Part shown: one piece after another, positions 38,840 to 50,848 of the stretch
How positions within the stretch are numbered: position 1 is the first letter of the stretch
Layout of the letters: every line of letters starts with the position of its first letter
The notes under the pieces: generated by a model
The model's database searches: none
Seen by the model: only the letters and a program-made list of their open reading frames with translations
What the model was told of the DNA's origin: nothing
Program-made: the position numbers and the translations under genes
NCBI GenBank assembly: GCA_037953625.1
Contig: CM075653.1
Location: 4,898,001 to 4,962,000, forward strand
DNA length: 64,000 nt
Direction of reading: 5' to 3'
Origin: Crotalaria pallida
Taxonomy: Eukaryota; Streptophyta; Magnoliopsida; Fabales; Fabaceae

Positions 38840-39823
38840 ATGGAAGAAGCCCAGTTGATGAGTGAACAAAAAACAGTGTCCTACATGTTCATACAGCCTG
38901 GGTTTTTGGACACACCACCTCCCAAGCTGATCCGCATTTCAGTGATAGATAACTATGCCACCGAAGATGAAGATGATGAAGATGAAAATCATAGTCATAA
39001 GGCTAAGAGATTCGTGAACGAAATCAGAATTGTTGAGACAAATTACAGAGAGCATAGTACCTGCATGAAGCAGCGTGTTTCTAAACAATGTAACAGTGAG
39101 AGAAGAAAAAGAAGGAGAGAAGATAGTATCAGTATCACTTCCAAAACAACAAGTGAAGAATGCGTGAAGCTTCGCGGAGTTCGCCAGCGTCCTTGGGGAC
39201 GATGGGCCGCTGAAATAAGAGACCCTTTGAAGCGAACAAGAGTGTGGCTTGGCACTTACGACACCGCTCTAGAGGCTGCCATGGTTTACGATGCCGCGGC
39301 TATTCGCCTTAGAGGTCCTCATGCTGTTACCAATTTCATCAGCCCTCCTCAATTTCATATGGAACAATTAGGAGATTCTCCTCCTGATTCGACTCGAGTT
39401 AGTCAGAGTCCAATTTGTACTATTTGTGATGATACAGAGGGAAAAAGTGCCCATGAGGGTTTTTCTGGACTTCGTATGATGCATGTTGATGTGGACAATG
39501 AGAACGATTCAGGTAAGGAGGGTCATCATCATTTGTCTTCACCTACTTCTGTGCTTAGATTTCAGTCCATGGAGGAACAATTTTGTGAGATTGCACAATT
39601 ACAAGAACCATGTTTGCAAGATAGCTTTCTATTCTTGAATTCACCTTCCCTTGGCTTTTATTCTGATTTTGAAACTCTTTCTCTCCCAATATTTGAAGAT
39701 GATGATCATGAAACAAATGTGCCTCACTTTGTTTCTGGTGACAATTTCAGTGATATTCCTTTTAGTGTGAATGACAACTTTGAAACATGTAATTGGGATA
39801 TAGAGAGTTACTTCAGAACATGA
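38840..39823 (+). CDS. CRF: Cytokinin response factor-type AP2/ERF transcription factor
   Basis: A single-exon 327-aa protein. Residues 28-65 ([21 protein letters not shown]...FVNEIRI) form the CRF/TEH domain found only in group VI ERFs, which mediates dimerisation and contact with cytokinin phosphorelay proteins. A basic cluster RRKRRRE (about 88-94) is a likely nuclear signal. The AP2 domain spans about 111-167 ([18 protein letters not shown]...WLGTYDT...AAIRLRG), with the Ala and Asp of AAEIRD that define ERF over DREB type. SPTSVL (234-239) matches the CRF C-terminal motif taken to be a MAP-kinase site. The acidic C terminus is a likely activation region. The family binds GCC-box-like promoters and acts in cytokinin response, development and stress. 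The intron-free structure is normal for it. Which CRF paralogue it is cannot be told from here. Confidence 0.96.
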   Translation: MEEAQLMSEQKTVSYMFIQPGFLDTPPPKLIRISVIDNYATEDEDDEDENHSHKAKRFVNEIRIVETNYREHSTCMKQRVSKQCNSERRKRRREDSISITSKTTSEECVKLRGVRQRPWGRWAAEIRDPLKRTRVWLGTYDTALEAAMVYDAAAIRLRGPHAVTNFISPPQFHMEQLGDSPPDSTRVSQSPICTICDDTEGKSAHEGFSGLRMMHVDVDNENDSGKEGHHHLSSPTSVLRFQSMEEQFCEIAQLQEPCLQDSFLFLNSPSLGFYSDFETLSLPIFEDDDHETNVPHFVSGDNFSDIPFSVNDNFETCNWDIESYFRT

Positions 39824-40404
39824 AGGGGTGTTAGTTTTCATCCATTCCTATAGCAAATTGGTTGGATTTTTGTTCTTCAAGTGTGTATTAGGATACCTGA
39901 GGTGTTTAAAGACCAGAGTATATGTCCATTTTTCTTAACTTCATTCTCTTCTGAATTTGTTTTTTTTAATGGTGTTATGGTGATCTTAGTAAATTTTGGA
40001 TGATATGATTTGCAAATTTGGCCTTCTCCTATGATTATATTAGATATTAGACTTGTAAAATTTGAGAGAATTAATTTTCTCACGTGTTCAATTTGGTCAC
40101 AAGGACATGTGAAAGAGAGACATACTACTATATAAAGAAGCATTTGGTGTGAATAAGCGGTGGAATAAGATGTTGTCTTCTGTTCTTTTTGTTTAATTTT
40201 CACCTCCTACTGAATGGAACTATACCCTATATTCTACTTCCTTTCACTACTTTGTTATAATATGTTCTGTTTTGTTATACTACAATAAAAGAGATTCAAG
40301 ATAAAAGACAAAAACATATATGTTTGTTTTGTCCTGTTTTAATATGTCTATCAAATACTGCTAGAGAAATGACTCAAACGAGTTATACTTTAATTTAATT
40401 ATTA

Positions 40405-40440
<36 letters not shown>

Positions 40441-41661
40441 TTTTATTTTTTTTTTTTACAACTTTTGTCCCTGTTTCTCATATGATGGCAAGACAAGAAA
40501 ACACATTGGATTGCTATTCTAATTTTTGATGTTCTTATTTTCTACTTTGCAAAGTTTGATGCGTGTTGGTAGGATATTTTCCATAGAGAATTGCCATACA
40601 TTAGGCGCGGGGCTCAAAAGGCTGCCAAGTGCCAACTACTGTATGCACTAAGCTTAAAGTTTTGTTTCACATTTTGTGTACAATGGTTGGCCACCTTAAG
40701 CATCACACAGCCACACACACATGACATCTCAGATATAATTTTGGAGGTACTAAGAGCCCCCTTTATTATAGTACAATGTTTTATGTTCCCTTATGTACTA
40801 CTGTTGATAAATAAGTGCCATATTAATATCATACAATTAAATATGTCATGTGGTTTATCATCATTAGGCACTTAGGCAAGAGAATAATGTATGGGGATTT
40901 TATGAGTGTACCTCTCATATAAGACACAACACGATACAAACTTTTGTGCTTCTAACAAAGTTGTATTCCTTGATTTAGGATTAGGTCAAAAGAAAATATG
41001 ACTTTTGTAGTATTCATTAGGAAGGTTTTTATCTAATGCTGAAACTATTTTAAAAATCAAACTTTTTTTTTTAACGTTGTGATGCCCCTGGAAAAAAAAA
41101 TTAGCCAATCCATGGAACAATAAAGGTCACTTTTTCATGGACATTGCTCTAGGATAATTCATTGTTACTAATTAAACTTTCATGAAAATTGGTATGTCTA
41201 GTCCATTATTAAAAAAGAAAATACAAAATGATATATCAACCTATAAAATCAGCAAATAAATAAGTCAAAAAATATTTAAAATAAAAAAGGTGAAGATGTG
41301 TTTGGGTCTTAATAACACCTTTTTCTCAAGGACACTGATGATGTTCACGGAGCTTTGTCTTTGTTGGAGAGGAAATTGAACTGAAAGAGAAATAGAACTC
41401 CATGTGCATGATCATCTTTTTTTTTTTTAAAAAAAAAAGGACAAAGTGGAATGTTGTAGGGAACCACCCCACTCGGTACAAAAGCTCTATTATGGAACAA
41501 ACCATCTAGGCAAACAGGGATTTTGTGTACATGAGTGAATCACCTGGGACCCACCATTTGAAGGATCACTATGGAGCTGGTGCATATGGCTTCACTTGAG
41601 CCCAGAACAGAGAGCAGAGTGAGAAAGACCAATCAATGTCCAGACACCAGACACGCTGTAA
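39824..41661. other. Intergenic downstream of CRF, no gene seen
   Basis: Begins with the CRF 3' UTR. An (ATT)n microsatellite lies at 40398-40443. No other gene is supported; short frames at 40591-40875 and 41592-41882 lack domains. Confidence 0.5.
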
Positions 41662-41662
41662 G

Positions 41663-42902
41663 GCTTTGTTTTGTTGCAAGAGAGAAATCGGGAAGAGAAA
41701 AAATGAGAATATAGAAATAAAGGAGAGAGATTATGGTGAGAAAATTGGTAGATTTTACGGTTGTTTGGTAGGAGAGAAAATGCAAATAAATGGGGAAGAG
41801 AGAAAAATTGAGTTTTATTTCCTTTCGTTTGGTTGGAGAGAAAAGAGGGAAGAGAGAAAACACCAAATTTGTCAAAAGACAATTAAATCCTTGCGTTACA
41901 AAATAGAAATAAATATATTTTTTTCTTTTTTACATGTATGTATATTTAACATAGCCAAAAATTTTTTTTACTTCAATTTTTTATTATATGATAAAAATTC
42001 TGAGTCCAAAATATAAAAAATAATAATTTTTTAATCGAAAAAAAAGCTTTATTTTTTTCAATTAATTTTTTTTAAAAAAATCAAATAAAGTGAATAAATG
42101 AAGGATAGATAAATAATTTTACATGTCAAAACTCATTTTCCTCTCATTCTCTTTTCTACGATGGAGAGAAAATTTTTCTGATGGGACCCATCTCATTTTC
42201 TCTTCCCCTCATTTTTTTCTCCTCTACTTCTGTCCCCTCAATTTCTCCTCCAAAAAATCACCCCAAACAAACAAAGCCTTAACCTTTTGTTTGTTTTGAA
42301 TGATTTTGGGGCGGGAATTTTGGGAGGACTTTGTTTTTTCTCCGTTTGGTGTAGGAGAGAAAACGAGAGGGAGGGAAAATATGGTGGGTCCCATGAGAAA
42401 AAGTTTTCTCTCCACAATAGAAGAAAGAACGGAGAGAAAACTGGAATTGACATGTAAAATTACCCATCTATCGTTCATTTATGCATTTTGTTTTACCCTT
42501 TTTTATTTTTTTTAATTTGAAAAAAATAAAGCATTTTTATTTCAATAAAAAAACTGTTTCTTTAATATTTTGGACTCAAAATTTTGATTATGTAATAAAT
42601 AATTGAAATAAAGAAAAAATTTATTATATAAAATATACATACATGTGAAAAAAATATATATTTATTTTTATTTTGTAAAATAAGGGTATAGTTGTCTTTT
42701 AATTAAATTTATAGTTTTTTCTCTTCCCACTTTTCTCTTCAACCAAACAAAAGGTAAGAAAACTCAACTTTTCTCTCTTTCCAATTTCTTCACATTTTGT
42801 CTCATACCAAACATCCATAAAATCTACTCATTTTCTTAACATAATCTCTTTTTCCTATTTCTCTCTTCCCATTTTCTTTCCTACAACCAAACAAAACAAA
42901 GC
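41663..42902. mobile_element. Large fold-back (snap-back) element
   Basis: Two arms of about 620 bp meet near 42283 and are imperfect reverse complements along their whole length. Outer ends GCTTTGTTTTGTTGC / CAACCAAACAAAACAAAGC, mid-arm GGAGAGAAAA/TTTTCTCTCC blocks, and central AAACAAACAAAGCCTT|AACCTTTTGTTTGTTTT all pair. The arms have no coding content; all frames here are strand-symmetric artefacts. The right edge abuts the truncated kinase pseudogene. No TSD was resolved. Confidence 0.8.
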
Positions 42903-42906
42903 ATAA

Positions 42907-44316
42907 AAGCTTTGTCAGGCCAAAATCAACACTTTTGGATTAAACTCAGCGTCCAACAAAATGTTGTCTGACTTGATGTCACAATGTATGATGCACTCTC
43001 AGCATTCCTCGTGCAGGTATTGTATCTTTTTGAATGTTTTAAACAAAAGCCTCGCAGGCTAACAAGGTTTTTGTGATGGATCAATCCCACAGTGTTGAGT
43101 TTTGCTCTAAGCTGTTTTTCTTGTTGCAATAGGCCATGAAGTTCCTTCACAGCTATGAATGTCTAGTCGGGTAGTTATCCTATATAAACTGTGCGGAAAC
43201 CACCCTTCCCAAGTTTTTGTGATAAGTTTTTGGTTGCCCTTTGTAAATCTTTGTGCTTGTATTGCTTCAATGTATCTCCTCCTGGTGCCTCCAATGAAGT
43301 GCCAGAGTGTTTCCTCTGCCTATTTATCACTAGAACAATAATGGCAACGAGCAGAGGAGCAAGTATTGCCGATGCTGCTATTGCAATCATAGTAGCATTC
43401 TTCTTTCCAATCTTATGTTGCTTTGTAGCCAATTGCCATTGCTGATTATAATCCCACCATACATATGGATGGAACTCTCCGGTTACATCCAGGACGTATC
43501 TTAAGAGACAATGGTTAGAGGAATATTTGATCTTAATGTAACCATACGAGGACGCTATAATTGAATCACATTTATTTATTTCTCCCAAATAAATATCATA
43601 ATCACGGGCATAGCAGCAGTCATAGGGCCAACTTCGTACCGAAATTTGAACCTCGGAGACATTAGGATTGATTCTACTTACCCGGATATTGAAGGAGCCA
43701 GTAGTTGAGTTACCTGAATCTGCGCAGGAAGTCAGTGTTGTTGTAAAACCAGTATCATTATCATATCCAAACTTTGAACCTGGCAAGTGGCAACCAAGTA
43801 TCTATTGGAGGGTCAAAGCTCTGCCATAAGATCAAAGAAGGATTTGAGCTATATCTTATAACAAAGTTTCCATCATCGCCAAGGGTACCGATTGTTGAGT
43901 TAGGTGGATACTTTGGGTCCAGAGATGATACCCAAACATCTACCAGCTGACCGGAGAATAAGGTGACCATAGACCAAATGGCCGCCATATTCATTTAGTT
44001 CAAACCACGAAGAGCGTGGATTAGATACAGGACTGTCCCCGTTGGGTACCCAAACCACTGTTTTTTCTGGCACTGGAATAACCCCTTTATATTTGTACCA
44101 TATCCCACTGCTAGAGTTACTTGGAAGTGAAAAGAAACCCATTTCAAATACTCTACCTTTGGAAATTAGAGTTCCGTTCCCTGTCAATTTGTCCCCTGAT
44201 CCTAAGATGATGCTGTCAGATTCAATGGATAGCTGCAACTGTAATGACAAAAGGAAGACAACAATAATAATAAGATGATCCAAATGAAACAGAGGTGAGT
44301 TCATTTTTTGTGTCAT
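42907..44316 (-). pseudogene. G-type lectin S-receptor-like kinase, broken and truncated
   Basis: In reading order on the minus strand: signal peptide (LIIIVVFLLSLQLQL), B-lectin domain (GDKLTGNGTLISKGRVFEMG, WVPNGDSPVSN; 44316-43900), a frame change into LWQSFDPPIDTWLP (43994-43761), another into SKFGYDNDTGFTT plus an extracellular part, a membrane span (IAIAASAILAPLLVAIIVLVI) and the kinase glycine loop LGKGGFRTVY (43786-43175). The alphaC region KNLVSLRGFCLKH follows (43150 onward), then the catalytic loop IIHCDIKSDNILLD after an in-frame stop, and DFGLTKLL at 42919 just before the fold-back element. The frame change at about 43789 is a 7-bp duplication (TTGCCAC/TTGCCAG). Intact relatives are about 800 aa surface receptors for defence or self-recognition. 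The rest of the kinase is absent, so this copy cannot make a kinase. Confidence 0.92.
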
Positions 44317-45032
44317 GTTAATGTTCTGAATTCTAAATGTTTAGACATTAGCATTTTAATTATTAAGCTCATAAACCAGCTTCACTGGGTCCACCCTTCT
44401 CCATTTAATATAGTCAACTAAATACTAAAGTTAGTTCATGAGAAAAGGACCGTATAATACTTTATTCATGTACTCAAATGATCTGTTACCTAACTCTGAC
44501 ATTATTACTTTTGGGGATAAATTGCTATTTCCTAAACTATTGGTCATGTAGTTTGACTTTGTCCTCGCAATGTAAGAAACCAGGAATGCTAGCAATGCAC
44601 TCTTTAATACACTTTCATTATTGGTTGGATTTCATATGGTACCTTCAACAATATAGAGTGGGCTTTGTGATTTAGTGAATCTCGCATGAAATCTAGTAAT
44701 ATTAGTGGAAGAGTAATCTGCTTGCATTACTCATGTAAGAACGTGTAGATCAGTCTCTGAAATGGTTGACTATTGTGGAAGCATGAGCTGATGAGTGACG
44801 ATCGAGACCCCGTGCAATGGATGAAAATGTCCCTTACTCACAAGTGATGGTCATTTTTGTCCACTGTTTCTTACAGTGATCAATTTTGTTATTATTTTGT
44901 GGAGGAAAAAAATGTAATGGAGTTGAGAGTTGGGACATCTTTGGTTCCACAATTTGTCATTTCTTATGATTGATGAAAAATATTAAGTTATTAAATACTT
45001 AATATATTATAATTTGGCATATAGAGCATACA
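44317..45032. other. Upstream flank of the lectin-kinase pseudogene
   Basis: AT-rich, no gene or clear repeat ends seen. Confidence 0.4.
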
Positions 45033-45035
45033 TTG

Positions 45036-48000
45036 CACTACTCGAAAAAACACTTTTAAAATCGATCGTTTTGAACTTTTAAAATCGGTTGTTGAGGCGA
45101 TTGGCAAAGTCGTGATGTAAAAAGTGAAAGTTTTAAAATCGGTTGTTTGACCGATTTAAAAACTATTTTCTAAATCGGTCGTTGTGACCGATTTAAAAAA
45201 TATTTTTTAAATCGATCGTTTTGACCGATTTAAAAAGTCCCTTTTTTAAAATCGATTCTTTTGACCGATTTAAAAAGTCCATTTTTCCATTTTTTTCAAA
45301 TCGGTCATACTGTGACCGCTTTAAAAAGTCCAGTTTTTTTTTTCTGAATTGTTTTTATATAGGAAAGAAAACCCATTAAATACTGCACAAATTAAAGATA
45401 TATATTTTTCAATAACTACTGCACAATTTAAAGATATAGTTCCCAAAAGGGTCCATTATCATGAGTTCAACAAAATTGTTTATGACTCCATTAAAACGCT
45501 ACTCTATCTATCTCAACATTGCTTAGTATCTCAGCCAAGGAATAAAATTTCTGCAGCAAGCTAAGTGACTTGAAACAGTGCTACTCTATTGCTAAAATTG
45601 GTCACCAACACATAATATAAAGAGTTAATGACAACACAGAACACAATAAATTTAAAAAAAATGTCTATCTAAATGTCATTGAATGATATCTAATTATCTA
45701 GTTCAAATATAAAGGATGCCCAACGCTCCACAACATTATCAATGACCTCTTTTGATAGAGGACCTTGCGGTTGTGCAAAAATACCTGAAATATAATAAAA
45801 TCAAAAATCATTAATATAAATTAAACAACTAATAGGAAGGTTGTACACTATAACCTATAACGGAGCCTCAATAATATCATTTTTCCATTTTTGAGTCTTT
45901 TAGCCTTTTAGGTTCTAGCATTAGTAGGTAGGTGCTTTTGGAAACCAAGAGATTAAAAAAATATTGATCCTATCAATCTCATACTGATATATGGAAAGAA
46001 AGCAGTGGACCAATGAACATGGCAGTAGGGTGGAAGAGATATTGTCCACTTGCAATGCTTTTTAAAATGGCAGTAAAACCAGTCCAATAAACATGGTAAA
46101 CATATCAAATATCATAAATTTAAAAAAGGTAAAAACTAGAACCTTTAATCTTGTGGATTAAGCACAAAGTTTTGCGAATGACAGGACAGATGTCTACCTA
46201 AGGATCAGTTCCTACATAATAATAATAGTATAAGTTTCAGCTTCACAAAATTCATGGGAGGATTTATAAAATGTGTATTGTAATTAGTAAACTAAGTATT
46301 CAAAAATTGAGATCAGCTTCACAAGTCCTATATTTTTATGTCACGCTCTCAGTCTTATGTAAGAGCCAACAAGGAAGGGAAGGGCATCAACTGGCTAGCA
46401 ACTTGATATATAAAGAAAAAGCGTACAAAGAAGCTCACCTGTAGCTTATGGTTATCACCAATAATAAGAGGTCGCTGGTTTACTCCCAAAAAGAAAACAC
46501 ATTCACGGCAGTTGGCAATACAAATACGTTTTGCTGCTACAATCACATGAACTCGTTCACAGACTTAAGTAGCAACTAACGGGAGGAGGGGTAAGCAATT
46601 ACCACAGACTTAAGTGGAGAGTGAAAAAGTAAAATCAAGGAAGACTTCCTGTATGCATCCCAACATTAGTCAAACTAATTGAGATACTTAAGATGTGAAG
46701 AAATGCAACAACAGATGACAAAATCAACTTCAATCCATATGCTTAAAAACTATTTTCAATATGAGAATTAAGTTCTGAACCTAGACTTAAATAGAGAAGG
46801 ATAAGTGAAATTAGGAAGACTAGCATGACAGTAATAAACCCAGAAAAATATCATCATTAGAACTGTAGTCCTATACCAAATCCATATGAGTACTAGAGAT
46901 TTTGCCTCAAATTATTACAAAAAATACATCAATATATGAACTGCAAGTTTTTACAGAATGTGAAGGACTACATAAGGAGTGCCATAAATTAACAGAAACA
47001 GAACAAGAACAAGCGAGATATCTTTGATACAATCATAGTCATCAACCGAATGATGTAGCCTATTATATTCATATATCTTTGATACAATCGTTTTATAGGA
47101 AAATCAGCTCATATGCCAACAGCCAACCAAATAAACTAGTACCTTTAATCTTGTGGGTCATCTCCAAATATCCTTTCAATCAAAGAATTCAATAAAAAGA
47201 AATCTACGTGTTACCTAGTAAGAAATATCAAAACCATAGAGCTCAATAAAATCCCAATTCCCAAATTTCGAAGTGATGCTGAAAACATTATAGCTTAATC
47301 CTTTTTACCAAGTATATGCAGATCTCAAGTAAGAAAAAGAAATTGGAATAGAAAACGAAGATATGTTGTACCTGATATAGTTGGTGTTACTGCACAACCT
47401 GTTTCCTGCTTTTCCGAAGTAAAACTCTAAAATCAGGTACCATGCCACTGAAAAACATTGCAAAGTTTAGATTAAGGTAATGAGATACTTGCATACTAGT
47501 AAGGAGGCAATACCGTCTCTTTACAAAAATCTCTAAATGCAATGAGAAAGTTAGGCTGCTCTTATGAAGCTAGACCCCTCCAAATCTGCAGCAACCTGTA
47601 TGAAATTGAAAAATGTGTATTGTAATTAGTAAACTAAGTATTCAAAATTTGCAATTGTTCAAAACAAAGCAGGAACAATCTATGACCAATTCAGAAATCA
47701 GAACCAAGAAGTGAATTAATTTACCAAAAGTGAGACCAAAACCCTAGCCTAACACAATTTCAGCTTAGTTCCAACCAAAACCCTTTGTTGCTCAAATGCA
47801 AAATCAAATAACAAACTTAAACAGAATGATTTATAAACAAACCAAAACGCAAATCAAGATTCGATCCAAAATCAACTCAGGCAAAGATGCAGCAAAGAAA
47901 ACAAACCAGCAGTGGTGAAGAGAGAGAACAGCGGCGAAGGGAGGAAGGAAGATGGAAATGAAAGGGAGATCGAAAGGACACCGTCAGTTTGTGAAAAGGA

Positions 48001-49090
48001 AAATCCATGGCCCCCACACTCATTCGATCGCGATCTCGCCTTCGCTGTCAAGGGAGGAGGGTTCGCACCACCGCAGCAAGGGACGGAGATCGAAAGGACC
48101 TCACCACTATTCAAACGGAAGGAAGACGAACCTGAGAGAGAACAACGGTGAGAAACGGCGGCTGAAACAAAGAAGAAGAAAGTCACGAAGAACAAATGGA
48201 ATGCAACTTTACCAAACTAATGAAATGCAGCAACCAAACAAGATTAGAGCAGTTGAAAGCAGAGGCGGCGTCGCGGTGGATGGCTGGAACCAGAACAGTG
48301 GCGTCGCGATGGAGAGAAACAGTAGCGGCGTCGCTTGGATGGCTGGAGACAGAGCAGCAGCGTCGCGGTGGAGAGGATGGTTCGATAGCAGCTTCGAGGT
48401 GGAGTGGATGAGCAGTAGCGTCGCGGTGGAACGGAGGGCAGGCGGTAGCGATGGCCGCCGTTCCAAGGGAGGTTCGAACCGGAAGAGAAGAGAAGAGAAG
48501 GAAGCTTAGGTTTTGTTTATGTCTTCTTCTAGTGCAGATAGATTAGGTTTTGTTTTAGGGAAGAAAAGAGTATTACACGGTTTTGGCTCCACTACCGTAA
48601 GTGTGCGCGGCTTTTTTTGGAAGACTTATTAAATCAGTCGTTTTTGAACGATTTAGAAACTCAAAAATTTATTTTTTTTAAATCGGCTGTAAACGAACGA
48701 TTTAGAAAGGTATAATATAAAAAAAAATTAATAAATAAATAAATACTTTCTAAATCGGCCTATTAAACGACCGATTAAATAAGTACTTTCTAAACCGGTC
48801 ATTGTTGACCGATTTAAAAAGATAAAAAAATTAAAATTTTAAAAAATAAATAAATACTTTCTAAATCGGCCTATTAATCGACTTTCTAAATCGGTCGTTG
48901 TTGACCGATTTAAAAGATAAAAAAATTAAAAATTTTAAAAAATAAATAAATACTTTCTAAATCGGTCATCCAACGACCGATTTAGAAAGTTATATTTTAT
49001 TTACAAAATTGCCACCGCGTTTTTTTTTAAATCGGCATTATGGCGACCGATTTTAAAAGCCTGATTTTAAAACCTTCTTTTCTAGTAGTG
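45036..49090. mobile_element. CACTA (CMC/EnSpm-type) transposon, non-autonomous
   Basis: Starts CACTACTCGAAAAAACAC and ends TTTTCTAGTAGTG, with a perfect 3-bp duplication TTG (45033-45035 and 49091-49093). Both ends carry many copies of a subterminal motif AAATCGGTCGTTGACCGATTTA in both orientations (45055-45310 and 48630-49060), as in elements whose transposase binds subterminal repeats. The 4.06-kb interior shows no transposase (TNPD) signature. A GC-rich patch (47900-48510) is the only coding-like stretch. Confidence 0.93.
47952..48509 (+). CDS. Uncharacterised ORF in the CACTA interior
   Basis: 185 codons of high GC against AT-rich surroundings. It is rich in Arg, Gly, Ser and Trp, with an imperfect repeat of GCGTCGCGGTGGA-like words (48265-48435) that yields recurring V-A-V/W-M-A-G segments. 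Other strands and frames are also open here (for example 48195-47872 minus), so the openness may simply reflect GC content. No known domain; it may be promoter/leader DNA of the element and not a protein. Confidence 0.25.
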   Translation: MEMKGRSKGHRQFVKRKIHGPHTHSIAISPSLSREEGSHHRSKGRRSKGPHHYSNGRKTNLRENNGEKRRLKQRRRKSRRTNGMQLYQTNEMQQPNKIRAVESRGGVAVDGWNQNSGVAMERNSSGVAWMAGDRAAASRWRGWFDSSFEVEWMSSSVAVERRAGGSDGRRSKGGSNRKRREEKEA

Positions 49091-49093
49091 TTG

Positions 49094-49889
49094 GACTTGG
49101 GTGGGACAGCTTATATTAGATTTGTATTTATCATATTATATGGACATAGGCTTTCAAACAATCCTTGTCATTTTATAGTCGAGAAAAGATAAAATAACAT
49201 TCATATTGTGGTAGCTAGTCATTGGAGAATAACAGGGCAATTTGGGTCCTAGCTTGCTAAGAAATTATGTTAAGCATCAAATCATCAATTTGCCACCATA
49301 ATGAACATATGCTTTCATATTATAACTTATTAGTTTTTCAGCAGCGTACACTGGAACTCAAAGCTGTGAGCATATGTTTCTACAATTTTGTATGAAAGGA
49401 AATTTGCAATACATCATGTCTACAACAACATGAGCATTCATAAATAGTTGGGCATACAAATTATCGCCAATGAAGTAATCAACATAATGATGAAATCTAA
49501 CGTTGATAACAAACCATTATTCTCGCAGTGACATGCCATCACATACATAAGCAGTTTATCATACCATAAAACACATAATAAACACAATTGAGAATATTTA
49601 CAGACAATAACTGGGATGGTGCATGCAGTATCAAATATCATCACCTCTAATATATAGGATTCTTGCTTATTTTCCAATCCATTTGGGAATAAAATTTTTG
49701 TTTCTAAAAGAAAAATTAGATAATATAATTAATATTTGAGAAGGTCAAGCGTGTTTCAAATGAGCGATATAAGTCCCCGTCTTCCAAAACCTGCCCAAAT
49801 GCACATTTCTAAAATGAAGACATGAATACCAAATCATGAGAACAGTTTTACAACTAGAGTGTACAAAACATACAACAGCTGTTCCAAGC
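49094..49889. other. Intergenic between the CACTA element and the dihydroorotase relic
   Basis: No gene seen. A short coding-like piece near 49745-49800 (minus: CAG|VLEDGDLYRSFETRL) looks like an exon after an acceptor, but the family is not recognised. Confidence 0.4.
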
Positions 49890-50440
49890 GATTGGTTACA
49901 ATACCTTTTTTGCAAGACTCTACAAACTTAACAGCATCCATGGTAGTAATATGCATGCTCCATTACAACCTTCAGCTGTGGAAGCCTTTGAACTAAAGGC
50001 TCTAAAATTGTTTCAATATAGACCTTTTCCCGGTCAAAAATATCAACTTCTGGATTTGTTACCTCTCCATGAACCTGTCAAGTATACGGATCCACTGATA
50101 AGTACAAATGTAAATCGCTGAGTTTTAACATGAATAAAAATTGCTGAGTTCTAATCATCAAATGATAAACAGCCGCTAAATGCCTTGCACTATAGCAAAC
50201 AGCAGAGGCGGTGGTAGTGACGGGTGGTTTCAAATTCGGCATCACTATAGCCCTTCCGAAATGCCTTGCACTGCAGGAGAGATAGTTAATGAACATAACT
50301 CTCTTTAACATTAATGTCCAATACAATAAACCAATTGAACATCAAATAGTATTTTTATTATTACAAGTGAAACGAGAATGACCTGTGAGGAATAAGAACG
50401 TACGGCTTCAAGAAGAGCACCATCACGGAATCATCATTCA
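49890..50440 (-). pseudogene. Dihydroorotase pseudogene, copy 1
   Basis: Minus-strand pieces in the right order: an exon 1 remnant RDGALLEAV (50392-50440) with a 7-nt insertion before its donor; exon 2 from acceptor CTGCAG at 50271 giving [20 protein letters not shown]; a gap where about 130 codons should be; then exon [20 protein letters not shown]...LKVVMEH from 50074, with a 4-nt insertion breaking the frame before [13 protein letters not shown]. Intact plant dihydroorotase catalyses the third step of UMP synthesis in plastids and is about 345-400 aa. Missing exons and several frame breaks make this copy dead. Confidence 0.88.
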
Positions 50441-50683
50441 CATTATTTACAGTGCACCAATTTAGGGACTATAGAGTCACTTCATGGTTATATTTCTCTA
50501 TAGCACTAGTAGATTAAGGTTAAATCTCAACTTGACAAGTTGTGACACGTTTATCAAATCAAAGAAGCATATTATCAAACAGGCATATTTATATTAAACG
50601 GGGCCGTTAACAAAATTATTTACGAAAACGGGATACTCAAAGTAAAAAAACCCAGCATAGCACAACACAATACAGTTGATAGA

Positions 50684-50848
50684 TAGCTGGGTTCCTTAAG
50701 CATGATGTCAGGGGTTCGATCCCTGCCGTGGGCATGGAAAAGACTTTGTTGGTAGAGGCAAAACCCACTTCGGTAATCTCTACGCCTCAGAGGGGATTAG
50801 TCTTCGGCTGTCAGCTAGGAATACCCTTGGTGTACAGAAAAAAAAAAG
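50684..50848 (+). mobile_element. SINE, family member 1
   Basis: GATAGATAGCTGGGTTCCTT head, B box GGGGTTCGATCCCTG, body GGTAATCTCTACGCCTCAGAG and a 3' A run. Same family as the copy at 52342. Confidence 0.8.

Noticed and set aside
40398..40443. ATT repeats and other microsatellites as a possible CRISPR-like or satellite array
   Set aside because: Simple trinucleotide runs with no spacers.
41592..42515. Several 60-126 aa frames on both strands
   Set aside because: Mirror-image frames of the fold-back arms (purine-rich GGAGAGAAAA repeats); no domains.
42926..44316. Functional lectin receptor kinase
   Set aside because: At least three frame changes, an in-frame stop before the catalytic loop, and no sequence after DFG.
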